Shown: positions 1-6,512 of the stretch, piece by piece
Layout of the letters: the number at the start of each line of letters is the position of its first letter
Numbering within the stretch: the stretch's first letter is position 1
Source: SB15 sp964557285
Lineage (GTDB): Bacteria > Chloroflexota > Anaerolineae > Aggregatilineales > J027
Direction of reading: 5' to 3'
Assembly: GCA_964557285.1 (NCBI GenBank)
Contig: CAZKZS010000122.1
Coordinates: forward strand, 1-13,202
DNA: 13,202 bases
Notes under the pieces: model-generated
Database searches by the model: none
Seen by the model: only the letters and a program-made list of their open reading frames with translations
Told to the model about the DNA's origin: nothing
Program-made: the position numbers and the translations under genes

Positions 1-348
1 AATAAGTATCCAAAAGGGATAGCGTTGGCTCGTCAACAAACTGGGGAGGTGATAACTAAATTGACCTTCGGGTTTCCAGTTAACGGCAAGCACGCGACCC
101 TGCCAGATAACCCCCTGCTCAAGTTTGTCTACAATTTGCAAACTATCAGAAGATTTCGGTAGTGTCATATCTAATAAAAATTCGTAGGTTTCGCCTGCCT
201 GTAAATCCCCTGAGATAGGTTCTTCATCAAAAACTTCAATCTGTAAGTTTTCATTAATTGCGAGAGTCAAAAAGCGGGTGAATATAATACCCTCATACTC
301 AGCGCCCACTTCATTTTTTATGACCCTTGCCTTGATAAAGTTTCCCAT
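1..348 (-). CDS. Hypothetical protein, C-terminus cut by window edge
   Basis: An open minus-strand frame of 116 codons starts at ATG 348-346 and reaches base 1 without a stop, so only the N-terminal part is visible. The protein begins MGNFIKARVIKNEV and reads as alternating short hydrophobic and charged stretches (for example ARVIKNEV, IIFTRFLTLAI, YEFLLDMTL, VLAVNW), which suggests a soluble, beta-rich domain. There is no signal peptide or membrane segment. A weak AGCAGG lies just before the ATG. It is transcribed away from the epimerase gene at 496. I do not recognise the family and assign no function. The coding call rests on the uninterrupted frame, sensible residue composition and absence of a competing frame. 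Confidence 0.6.
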   Translation of the reverse strand, partial: MGNFIKARVIKNEVGAEYEGIIFTRFLTLAINENLQIEVFDEEPISGDLQAGETYEFLLDMTLPKSSDSLQIVDKLEQGVIWQGRVLAVNWKPEGQFSYHLPSLLTSQRYPFWILI

Positions 349-495
349 CCTGCTTGCCCTATGGCTTTTGCTCACATTCTCTCTTATTTTACGCCCTATA
401 ATAAATATGTGCTGGATGCTCATCTGATAAAAGCCTGATAGCTTGACGACAAGCAGGAATAAGGGGATGATGCAGGGAAATATGGAGCAGTTTGG

Positions 496-1479
496 ATGTC
501 AAAATATTTTGTGACGGGTGCGACAGGATTCATCGGCGGGCGGCTGGCGCAACTGCTGGTCAATCGGGGACATGAGGTGGTGGCGCTGGTACGAAACCCC
601 GCCAAAGCCAAAACTTTAGAAGGGATTCAACTGGTAAAAGGCGACATCACCGACAAAGAAAGTATGCGTCAGCCCATGACAGGTGTTGATGGGGTGTTCC
701 ATGTGGCGGCGTGGTACAAAGTCGGCGCAAAAGACAGCGCAGTGGCGCAGACCATCAACGTGGACGGGACGCGGTACGTGCTGGAACTCATGCAGGAATT
801 GGGCATCCCCAAGGGGGTGTACACCAGTACGCTGGCCGTTTTTTCGGATACCAGAGGCCAGATGCCGGATGAATCGTATGTCTTTCACGGCAAACACATC
901 AGCGAATATGACCGCACCAAATGGGAAGCCCATTATCGGGTCGCGCTGCCGATGATTCAGCAGGGTTTGCCTCTGGTGATTGTCATGCCCGGCGCGGTCT
1001 ACGGCCCCGGCGACCAGAGTGATTTACGCGATTCGGTGGTGCAATATTTACAGGGTAAATTTCCTGCCGTGCCAAAAGGCATGGAATTGTGTTTTGCCCA
1101 TGTCGATGACATCGCGGACGCACACATTCAAGCCATGGAAAAAGGCAAACCGGGGGAAAGTTATATTATCGCGGGGCCGCGCCACAGCCTGAGTGAGTAT
1201 TTTGAACTGGCGGAATCCATCACGGGGATTGCCGCGCCGCGTTTGAAAGTACCTCCGGCGGTGATGAAAGGGGCGGCAGCGGTGATGGGGCTGGTGGAAA
1301 AAGTGATTGATTTGCCAGCCGCTTATACGTCTGAAGGGCTGCGTGTGTCGGCGGGAGTCACCTATCTGGGCGATAACAGCAAAGCGCGGCGCGAATTAGG
1401 CTACAATCCGCGTCCTTTGCGCGAAGGGCTGCCCGAAACCCTGCACTACGAAATGGATTTATTGGGGATGAAAAAATGA
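496..1479 (+). CDS. NAD(P)-dependent epimerase/dehydratase (extended SDR)
   Basis: This 327-aa protein is an extended short-chain dehydrogenase/reductase. It opens with the Rossmann nucleotide-binding motif TGATGFIGG (residues 7-15). It has the conserved HVAAWY region after the fourth strand (69-74), a Ser/Thr cluster YTST at 109-112, and the catalytic Tyr-x3-Lys as YDRTK (138-142). MPGAVYGPGD (164-173) matches the family's substrate-side motif. It most resembles dihydroflavonol-4-reductase-like and hopanoid-associated sugar-epimerase (HpnA-like) proteins; the substrate cannot be read from sequence. ATG 496 is chosen because GGAG sits at 484-487 with an 8-nt gap and nearby upstream ATGs are out of frame. 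Its stop overlaps the next start (ATGA at 1476-1479), so the two genes are probably translationally coupled. Confidence 0.9.
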   Translation: MSKYFVTGATGFIGGRLAQLLVNRGHEVVALVRNPAKAKTLEGIQLVKGDITDKESMRQPMTGVDGVFHVAAWYKVGAKDSAVAQTINVDGTRYVLELMQELGIPKGVYTSTLAVFSDTRGQMPDESYVFHGKHISEYDRTKWEAHYRVALPMIQQGLPLVIVMPGAVYGPGDQSDLRDSVVQYLQGKFPAVPKGMELCFAHVDDIADAHIQAMEKGKPGESYIIAGPRHSLSEYFELAESITGIAAPRLKVPPAVMKGAAAVMGLVEKVIDLPAAYTSEGLRVSAGVTYLGDNSKARRELGYNPRPLREGLPETLHYEMDLLGMKK

Positions 1480-2000
1480 ACAATTATTTTTTAGGGAAAA
1501 TCGGCGGGTTAAATCTGACCTATGACCGGACAGCGGTCATCGGGTCGCTTGTGCTGTGGATAGGACTCGCTGTATTGGGAATCGTGCTATTTGACCTGTC
1601 GCTGGTGGAAGGTATTTTAGGAGGGCTGGCGGCGGTACTGCTCCACTGGTTGAGTGAACTGCTGCATCAGTTTGGACATGCCCGCGCCGCCCGCAAAACC
1701 GGACATCCGATGACCGGAGTCCATTTTTATCTCATTCTGGGCAGGTCAATCTATCCACCCGACGAAGGCGACCTGCCCGGATATGTGCATGTCCGGCGGG
1801 CATTAGGCGGCCCGCAGCTCAGTCTGCTGGTGACGGTAGCGGCGGGGATAGGGGCGGCCATCCTGAATCCGGTGGGCGATCTGGTGTGGGCGCTGGCGCT
1901 GTTTTTCCTGCTGGATAACCTGTTCACCTTTACGCTCGGCGCATTTTTGCCACTTGGATTCACGGATGGCAGCACCATTCTGTACTGGCACAACCGTTAG
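1476..2000 (+). CDS. Site-2-protease-like (M50-type) integral membrane protein, degenerate active site
   Basis: A 174-aa polytopic membrane protein with hydrophobic segments near residues 21-39, 45-63, 112-131 and 134-152. The segment LLHQFGHARAARKTG (62-76) aligns by eye with the HExxH helix of M50/site-2 metalloproteases, but the catalytic glutamate is Gln: HQFGH at 64-68, codon CAG. Later features fit the same fold: GGPQLSLL (111-118), which resembles the usual GP-x-xN helix, and FTDG (162-165), which could supply the third metal ligand as Asp164. The protein is therefore either a non-catalytic S2P relative or an enzyme with altered chemistry; a GAG-to-CAG sequencing error is also possible. 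It starts inside the stop codon of the epimerase gene. Its own stop overlaps the stop of the convergent gene at 1997. Confidence 0.75.
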   Translation: MNNYFLGKIGGLNLTYDRTAVIGSLVLWIGLAVLGIVLFDLSLVEGILGGLAAVLLHWLSELLHQFGHARAARKTGHPMTGVHFYLILGRSIYPPDEGDLPGYVHVRRALGGPQLSLLVTVAAGIGAAILNPVGDLVWALALFFLLDNLFTFTLGAFLPLGFTDGSTILYWHNR

Positions 2001-3109
2001 GCGCACTCGACCTGCACACCCATGCGCCGCATGTCCGTAAATAGGCGCTCCGGTTCAACGGCCAGCCCTTGCATCCACAGACCCGGCTTGCGAATCGAGC
2101 CGTCCAGATATTGCAGCAGGCAGGCCACCACCGGAACAGCCGTAATCACATAACCGTCCTCATGTGCGATTCGCATGGTGAAGGGGTGCGGCTGTCCGTC
2201 TTTAACGCCGTGTGTTTCTAATTTTAGAATGGTGGCATACGGCGGGCGGCTGAAGGTTTTTAATCCCCACAGCAGCATTTTGCTGAAGGGTTTGACGCCT
2301 CTGTGTGGGGCAGCCTTGAGCAGCATATAACCCAATGGCATCAGCACATTATCCACCACTGGATTAAAACCGCCGACGTAAAAACCCGTTTCCTTTAAAT
2401 CGGGAATGAGTTGCGGGAGGGGGCGAAGTTCTTCCAGCATCATCGCAATCGCTTTTTGCTGACCAAAAGCCCCACCAAAATCAAAGGTGTGTGAGCTCGT
2501 CCATCCCAGACTGACCCAGTGACCACTTTTATAAATGGTCGTGTCAAAATCTAAAAGCTCACGGGAGAGTTCTTCGGCGGTAGCGCTGCCAACATCGGCG
2601 GCCTTCCAGTCGATTTTAATAACGCTGCCCACCAGCGCACTTTCCAGACAATCAAAGTGACTCGCGGCGTAGCGAATCATGGCGGCGGGCAGACCGGGAT
2701 GAAAACCGCCTTCGGTGATAAAACAGCAGCCCGATTGTTCGATGGCTTTGCGGAGCGCGTTCAGGGTGCAAACTTTGGCCGTTGAATACTGCACATCCAG
2801 ATAATCCGCGCCTGTTTCCAGGGCGGCACGGGCGATATTTTCTGTATATTCGGCGGTGCTGGACGCTGCAATCACCAGTTCCATGTTCCGAAAAGCGCGT
2901 TTCAGGCTTTCTTTATCCGCCGCATCGACCTGTACCGCTTCGACCTGTGTGCCGGAAAATCGCTGGCGAAAATTTGCTGTCTGTTGTTGGGCCTTTTCCA
3001 GATGCCGCCCGCCCAGAAAAATGTTTACCTGAGGAGCTTCTTGCAGTAAATAATCCGCAATCAGACGGCCAGTATTGCCATATCCACCTAAAATTAGGCA
3101 GTTCATCAT
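1997..3109 (-). CDS. Saccharopine dehydrogenase-like NAD(P)-binding oxidoreductase
   Basis: A 370-aa soluble protein starting MMNCLILGGYGNTGR, with a Rossmann glycine motif GGYGNTG at residues 8-14. The next strand, IFLGGRHLEKAQ, places an Arg where NADP-type enzymes bind the 2'-phosphate. VVDAAD-like and LVIAASS segments follow, as in the saccharopine dehydrogenase / trans-acting enoyl reductase family. TEGGFHPGLPAAMIRYAA (133-150) is typical of the same family's central region. The substrate is unknown; the neighbours do not form a lysine pathway, so true saccharopine activity is not claimed. The start at 3109 has AAGGA at 3115-3119. A TATAAT-like -10 lies at 3157-3152 on the minus strand, without a convincing -35. 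Its last bases overlap the convergent S2P-like gene by 4 bp. Confidence 0.85.
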   Translation of the reverse strand: MMNCLILGGYGNTGRLIADYLLQEAPQVNIFLGGRHLEKAQQQTANFRQRFSGTQVEAVQVDAADKESLKRAFRNMELVIAASSTAEYTENIARAALETGADYLDVQYSTAKVCTLNALRKAIEQSGCCFITEGGFHPGLPAAMIRYAASHFDCLESALVGSVIKIDWKAADVGSATAEELSRELLDFDTTIYKSGHWVSLGWTSSHTFDFGGAFGQQKAIAMMLEELRPLPQLIPDLKETGFYVGGFNPVVDNVLMPLGYMLLKAAPHRGVKPFSKMLLWGLKTFSRPPYATILKLETHGVKDGQPHPFTMRIAHEDGYVITAVPVVACLLQYLDGSIRKPGLWMQGLAVEPERLFTDMRRMGVQVECA

Positions 3110-3173
3110 GCCCTTCCTTTTTTAGGGAGCGCGTCTGACCCGCTATCATTCATTATATCGCAGAAAGAGGAAT

Positions 3174-3261
3174 GTAGGGGCGGGAACAAGGGCGGGACGC
3201 CCGATACCCGCCCGAACAAGGGCAGGCATCGCTCACTGCGTTCGCTTGTTCCTGCCCCTAC
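3174..3261 (+). repeat. 88-bp palindromic dispersed element, copy 1
   Basis: The element is bounded by inverted ends: GTAGGGGCGGGAACAAG at the left and CTTGTTCCTGCCCCTAC at the right, 17 bases with one mismatch. GGGCGGG and CCCGCCC tracts inside can fold further. Its reverse complement matches 4840-4927 at the same length, with 75 of 88 positions identical by my count. It lies entirely in non-coding DNA between the divergently transcribed oxidoreductase (start 3109) and the 3419 gene. The form resembles REP/MITE-like intergenic palindromes; no transposase is present. Confidence 0.8.
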
Positions 3262-3321
3262 GGTTCACCAACTATACAATAGCTGAGGGGGCAAGGGGTA
3301 AGGATTTGTGCGACTGAAATC

Positions 3322-3354
3322 AAGGGGTACTATTATTTCGTAATAGTACCCCTT
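3322..3354 (+). repeat. Perfect 14-bp inverted repeat (hairpin or operator)
   Basis: AAGGGGTACTATTA (3322-3335) and TAATAGTACCCCTT (3341-3354) are exact reverse complements separated by the pentamer TTTCG. No T-tract follows on either strand, so an intrinsic terminator is unlikely. The right arm ends 4 bp before the -35 of the promoter at 3359-3387. That position suits a dimeric activator or repressor site, or a hairpin insulating the promoter from upstream transcription. Confidence 0.75.
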
Positions 3355-3358
3355 ATAG

Positions 3359-3387
3359 TTGACGAAAGAAAAATATGATTTTATAAT
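3359..3387 (+). promoter_or_regulatory. Strong sigma-70-type promoter
   Basis: TTGACG (3359-3364) is followed by a 17-bp spacer and a perfect TATAAT (3382-3387), matching 11 of 12 consensus positions at optimal spacing. The predicted transcription start is near 3394. This leaves a short leader of about 25 nt carrying GGAG (3406-3409) before the ATG at 3419. Confidence 0.75.
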
Positions 3388-3418
3388 GGCAGCAAGCGAG
3401 GCAGTGGAGTGACCGAAG

Positions 3419-3826
3419 ATGGTCGCAGTTTCAATTGACGATTCAGGGATTTTTTTTGAGGAAGTGGGGCGGATTGTCATTTTTACGTTGGAAAATGCTT
3501 CCCCGCACGCGATGGACATCTGGCAGGATAGAACCCTTCGCCGCGTTGAGCAGTGCTGCCTGCCGCCCTGCCTACTGCTGCACGATTTTACCTCCCCCCG
3601 CTTTACCAGTATTTCTTACGGGGTTAAATGTGTGCTGGAATCCTATGACCGACTGCGCCGGGACATTCCCATCCGAATCGCGCTCGTCGTGCCACAAGCC
3701 TACTACCACAACATTTTAACGGGTCTGATTCACCACGAGAATTACATCCGTCCGGCCAATGTGGAAGAAATGTTGTTCTGGAAAAAAGAACATGCCCTCC
3801 ACTGGCTGGAGGACATGGTAGCTTAG
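3419..3826 (+). CDS. Small hypothetical protein, possibly STAS/SpoIIAA-like fold
   Basis: A 135-aa soluble protein with no signal peptide. The start is supported by GGAG at 3406-3409 and the promoter just upstream; an earlier in-frame ATG at 3386 is followed by a stop after eight codons. The pattern is a strand GRIVIFTL (17-24), a helix around residues 31-45, a strand PCLLLHDFT (50-58), a helix SYGVKCVLESYDRL (66-79), a strand IRIALVVP (85-92) and a C-terminal helix EEMLFWKKEHALHWLEDM (116-133). This alternation, with a buried strand ending in an acidic turn, resembles STAS or SpoIIAA-like domains. That is a fold-level guess, not a recognised motif. The gene stands alone, so its partner or role is unknown. 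Confidence 0.7.
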   Translation: MVAVSIDDSGIFFEEVGRIVIFTLENASPHAMDIWQDRTLRRVEQCCLPPCLLLHDFTSPRFTSISYGVKCVLESYDRLRRDIPIRIALVVPQAYYHNILTGLIHHENYIRPANVEEMLFWKKEHALHWLEDMVA

Positions 3827-3930
3827 GTGACGCCCCCCACACCAGTGTTCGTTCTTCCGGCACTCTGTTGTGGACGTGACAAGGGTAACACAAAATACGG
3901 TGGAACGAGGAAAATTGGATGAAGTGGGGA

Positions 3931-3956
3931 AGGGACACGGGCAGCGCCATGTCCCT
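3931..3956. repeat. Short GGGACA/TGTCCC inverted repeat
   Basis: AGGGACA (3931-3937) and TGTCCCT (3950-3956) are 7-bp complementary arms around a 12-nt loop. They lie between the convergent stops of the 3419 gene (3826) and the secreted-protein gene (3966). It could weakly terminate transcription from either side, but no T-tract follows on either strand. A similar GGGATAC/GTGTCCC hairpin occurs at 6513-6530. Confidence 0.4.
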
Positions 3957-3965
3957 ATGATTGCC

Positions 3966-4658
3966 TTACGGCTGTGGGGATTGCAGTTCCATCTGTTGGA
4001 AAATGATATTCAGCAGAATGTACTGCTGGGCTGCCTGGCGCAGGGTTAAACACGCCGGGTCTTCCGCCGTGACCGAAATATCGGTGAGTTCGGTCACATC
4101 TTCCATTTCAAACTGCACCATGAAGGCATCTAATGCCTCAAGCATAGCAGTGTCCTGCATCCGTTCATCCAGAGGCACTTCGTTGACCGGCTGAATCATT
4201 TCAAAGAATACCCGCGCCCCACCGAGGTCGTAATCATCCAGCACGATGCCTTCCGCAAACTGGCTTTCCGAAAAACCAAAGGTTTCCGCGACCAGCAGCA
4301 GCGTTAATGTGGTTGTGTCGCAGACATAGGGCGGACCGGAAGGAACAACATTGCCGGGGACGGGTGTGGATGTGACCGTCGCACCAGCCCCTGGCACTGC
4401 TGTAGCTGCCTGAGTCGCGCTGTCAGTCGCCAGAGGGACAGTAGTTGCTGTGGTTCCGGGGGCAGTCGCTTCTGCGGTGGCCTCATCAGTGGCTTCCATC
4501 GTTGCCTCATCCGTCACTTCCATTGTGACTTCCGCTGTTGCTTCATCGGTGGCTTCGGCTGTGGCATCTTGAGTTGGGGTCTGTGCGTAGATGACCGGAA
4601 TAGCAACCAGAATAGGAAAAATAAGAACAAGGGTAATCAGTAGTTTCCGAAAATTCAT
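3966..4658 (-). CDS. Secreted protein with Thr/Glu tetrapeptide repeats, function unknown
   Basis: A 230-aa exported protein. MNFRKLL followed by a hydrophobic run to residue 24 is a Sec signal peptide, with probable cleavage in IYA|QT after Ala25. Residues 31-66 are nine consecutive tetrapeptides of the form E-[A/V]-T-[A/D/M] (first unit D-A-T-A), with Thr at every fourth position. A Thr/Ala/Pro-rich linker continues to about residue 110, and together they look like an extended, possibly glycosylated stalk. The C-terminal domain (about 110-230) begins PYVC and is acidic and helix-rich (LLLVAETFGF, MLEALDAFMVQFEME, LRQAAQQYILLNIIFQQ). It has only two cysteines, Cys113 and Cys203, which could form a disulfide. 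AGGGAG at 4673-4668 supports the ATG. I do not recognise the C-terminal domain. Confidence 0.85.
   Translation of the reverse strand: MNFRKLLITLVLIFPILVAIPVIYAQTPTQDATAEATDEATAEVTMEVTDEATMEATDEATAEATAPGTTATTVPLATDSATQAATAVPGAGATVTSTPVPGNVVPSGPPYVCDTTTLTLLLVAETFGFSESQFAEGIVLDDYDLGGARVFFEMIQPVNEVPLDERMQDTAMLEALDAFMVQFEMEDVTELTDISVTAEDPACLTLRQAAQQYILLNIIFQQMELQSPQP
4461..4568 (-). repeat. In-frame 12-bp tandem repeat, nine units
   Basis: These bases encode residues 31-66 of the secreted protein as nine degenerate 12-bp units reading E-[A/V]-T-[A/D/M]. A 12-bp in-frame unit can expand or contract without breaking the gene. Confidence 0.75.
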
Positions 4659-4816
4659 AGCGTCTTTCTCCCTAACACTACCCCTAAGTATAGACGGAGA
4701 AAATACCGACTCATGAGATTCTCAGCAAACTCATAACTGCTGTTTAACCTGGAGTTCCTATAACGCTGGATGGGGTATCCGTCTTTAAAAACCTTGATCG
4801 TTAGCGCCCATAAAGT

Positions 4817-4826
4817 NNNNNNNNNN
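4817..4826. other. Assembly gap (10 N)
   Basis: Ten consecutive N bases mark a scaffold join of unknown real length. It lies 13 bp from the left end of the 88-bp palindromic element, a likely reason for the assembly break. Confidence 0.95.
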
Positions 4827-4839
4827 TGAAAGGCAGACC

Positions 4840-4927
4840 GTAGGGGTAGGAACAAGCGAACATGGTGAGCGATGCCTGCCCTAAAAAGGGCGGGAATCGG
4901 GCGTACCGCCCTCGTCCCCGCCCCTAC
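4840..4927 (-). repeat. 88-bp palindromic dispersed element, copy 2
   Basis: This copy begins GTAGGGGTAGGAACAAG and ends CCCCGCCCCTAC. It matches the reverse complement of 3174-3261 over exactly 88 bp, with about 13 differences by my count, five of them consecutive in the central loop (TTGTTC replaced by TAAAAA). The inverted ends and the internal GCGATGCCTGCCC and GCGGG..ATCGGGCGT blocks are conserved. Changes concentrated in loop positions suggest the folded form matters or is the conserved unit. Confidence 0.8.
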
Positions 4928-5047
4928 ATTCATCTGCCGTCCGCCTCTGAACTCCTCGGTGGAGACGCGAATAGGGGCAAGGGAGTGAGGAAGGTTCTCT
5001 GTGCCTCATTTGCGTGACTGGCAATCAAGGTGTATTAAAAAGTTAAT

Positions 5048-6349
5048 CTACTCCTCACGCCGCAGGGACATCCCTAAGGCAGTGCGAGATGGAAAGCCTT
5101 TCCAGTAGGTATGTGCCTCGGTAGGGTTGCCCGTATCATCCACCGCGTAAACCCCTTCACTGGCATTTTCCACCGCCAGATTAAGATAATCTGCCATGGC
5201 TTCTTCCCCTTTGAGGTAGTAGCCCAGGAAGGCGGTAATAAAATGCTGATTGACATTGTTAATGCGGGCTTCGTCCCATACCGGATCGGCATAACGTTCA
5301 TATTCATCTTTGCTTAGCTCGATGCCCGGGGGTGGCGGATTGGGGCCTGTGTTATGCAGCGCATTTTCATAGGTCAGCAGGTAACGTTCTGAGTTGACCG
5401 CGTTATCAAACAGCCGCACCACACCATCATAGATGGCTACATCATCATGCGAGCCAGCAATCCAGAAGGTCGGAATGGTGATGTTGCTGAGGGCTTCATC
5501 ATCCCAGAAGCCCATCCCCGGCGCACCAACTGCGCTCAAATCACCGCCAAAAGGTGCAATTAACACAGCGGCTTTCACTCGCGGGTCAGCCTCATAACCT
5601 GCTGCGCCTGCCAGCCGACCATTGACGGCCTCACCGACAAAATTGCCCAGCATCGTGTTATACCCTGCGCCGATGGTATTTAATGCCCCGTAGCCTCCCA
5701 TTGAGTAACCGATGATTGCTGTATTTTCAGCATCCACCAGACCATTCAGAAAAGAACTGGCATCGGTACTTAAACGTGCCATTTCATCTATCACAAAAAT
5801 CTGGTCAAGCGCACGGTTGAGCAGCGTACTTTGAAATCCAGCCGTATCGGTAAAGGTGGATTCGGTATGAGCAATCGCAACGACAACATAACCTTTTGAA
5901 GCCAGATTTTCGGTAAGATAGGTCATCATATAGCGGGAGCCAGGATAACCGTGAGAAACCACAACCAGCGGATAGGGGGCGCTGCTGCTATCGGCCTCCG
6001 CATCTCGCACAGCGCGTCCGGTAAAGGTGAAGGGGCGCAGCGTGCCTTCCTGATCGGCACGTCCCAGGCTGTCCTCATAGGTGATAAGTTGATCGGCAGC
6101 GCTGGCAGGATACCAGACTTCAACGGTCAGAGGGCGGTCATAGGTATTACTGCCACTGCTCTCTAAAATGTCGACCTGTCCCGGATTGACGAGTTCCAGG
6201 GTTTGCACGCCAACGGCATACTCACCACGCGGGGCAAGTTCTGGCGCATCCGGCAGCGGATCACCGAACACAAAACTTTCCGATTCCTGTGCTAGTGTCG
6301 TCCCTGCTAAAAGCACAAAAATCAATACAACTGACCAAAGGTATTTCAT
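5048..6349 (-). CDS. Secreted alpha/beta-hydrolase, PAF-acetylhydrolase / dienelactone-hydrolase-like
   Basis: A 433-aa exported esterase-type protein. The signal peptide MKYLWSVVLIFVLLAGTTLA ends with likely cleavage before Gln21. After an N-terminal region ending in TVEVWYPA (75-82), the hydrolase fold shows the oxyanion segment VVVSHGYPG (129-137) and the nucleophile elbow GYSMGG (214-219, Ser216). The probable acid is in GSHDD (299-303, Asp302 or Asp303), and the catalytic His is in ENALHNTG (328-335, His332). This order is typical of the predicted dienelactone hydrolase / platelet-activating-factor acetylhydrolase group, which cleaves ester bonds of lipids or small acyl substrates; the actual substrate is unknown. 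AGGAG with a 7-nt gap precedes the ATG. A promoter-like sequence and a LacI-type palindrome lie just upstream, suggesting regulated, perhaps nutrient-responsive expression. Confidence 0.88.
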   Translation of the reverse strand: MKYLWSVVLIFVLLAGTTLAQESESFVFGDPLPDAPELAPRGEYAVGVQTLELVNPGQVDILESSGSNTYDRPLTVEVWYPASAADQLITYEDSLGRADQEGTLRPFTFTGRAVRDAEADSSSAPYPLVVVSHGYPGSRYMMTYLTENLASKGYVVVAIAHTESTFTDTAGFQSTLLNRALDQIFVIDEMARLSTDASSFLNGLVDAENTAIIGYSMGGYGALNTIGAGYNTMLGNFVGEAVNGRLAGAAGYEADPRVKAAVLIAPFGGDLSAVGAPGMGFWDDEALSNITIPTFWIAGSHDDVAIYDGVVRLFDNAVNSERYLLTYENALHNTGPNPPPPGIELSKDEYERYADPVWDEARINNVNQHFITAFLGYYLKGEEAMADYLNLAVENASEGVYAVDDTGNPTEAHTYWKGFPSRTALGMSLRREE

Positions 6350-6372
6350 AGGTAGTCTCCTAATTTTTGGAC

Positions 6373-6388
6373 AGTTAAGCGCTTAACT
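6373..6388. promoter_or_regulatory. 16-bp perfect palindrome, LacI-family-type operator candidate
   Basis: AGTTAAGCGCTTAACT is a perfect 16-bp palindrome containing the core AAGCGCTT, which fits the AANCGNTT pattern typical of LacI/GalR-family operators. It lies 24-39 bp upstream of the esterase ATG and just downstream of the predicted minus-strand promoter, where a bound repressor would block elongation. No LacI-family gene is in the window. Confidence 0.6.
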
Positions 6389-6403
6389 ACTCTGATGGAA
6401 TTA

Positions 6404-6431
6404 ATTGTAACACCTCAGGCTGCTAAATCAA
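6404..6431 (-). promoter_or_regulatory. Predicted sigma-70 promoter of the secreted hydrolase
   Basis: Read on the minus strand, TTGATT (6431-6426) and TACAAT (6409-6404) are separated by 16 bp. The predicted start, near 6397, lies just before the 16-bp palindrome and about 48 bp before the hydrolase ATG. This is prediction from sequence only. Confidence 0.45.
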
Positions 6432-6512
6432 GAAAATGACCTGCTATCGGTAAGTGGGCTTTCCGTCACAACCCACAATGGGATTCTCTTTTTCATCCTT
6501 ATATATTCTGTG

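Larger units (their letters stand above)
4659..5047. other. 389-bp intergenic region with scaffold gap and repeat
   Basis: This region lies between two minus-strand secreted-protein genes. It contains the upstream region of the 3966-4658 gene, the N gap at 4817-4826 and the second 88-bp element (4840-4927). I find no coding frame worth calling: a minus-strand frame here crosses the Ns and the palindrome and is not credible. The 120 bases before the esterase stop hold no clear terminator. Confidence 0.6.

Noticed and set aside
397..402. TATAAT between the left-edge gene and the epimerase as a promoter
   Set aside because: The -10 matches consensus but no acceptable -35 exists at 16-18 bp, so it was not listed as a feature.
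2782..3138. Plus-strand 118-aa frame opposite the saccharopine dehydrogenase-like gene
   Set aside because: It overlaps the conserved Rossmann end of the minus-strand gene; composition rich in Pro, Arg and Cys is typical of a shadow frame.
3174..3261. 88-bp palindrome as a CRISPR repeat or tRNA-like structure
   Set aside because: Only one unit at each site, no spacers, and no cloverleaf or conserved T-loop.
3265..3519. Minus-strand 84-aa frame over the hairpin and promoter
   Set aside because: It reads antisense through a perfect hairpin and the start of the better supported 3419 gene, with no good ribosome site.
4655..4933. Minus-strand 92-aa open frame between the two secreted-protein genes
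   Set aside because: It crosses the ten Ns and consists partly of the 88-bp palindromic element; there is no reason to treat it as coding.
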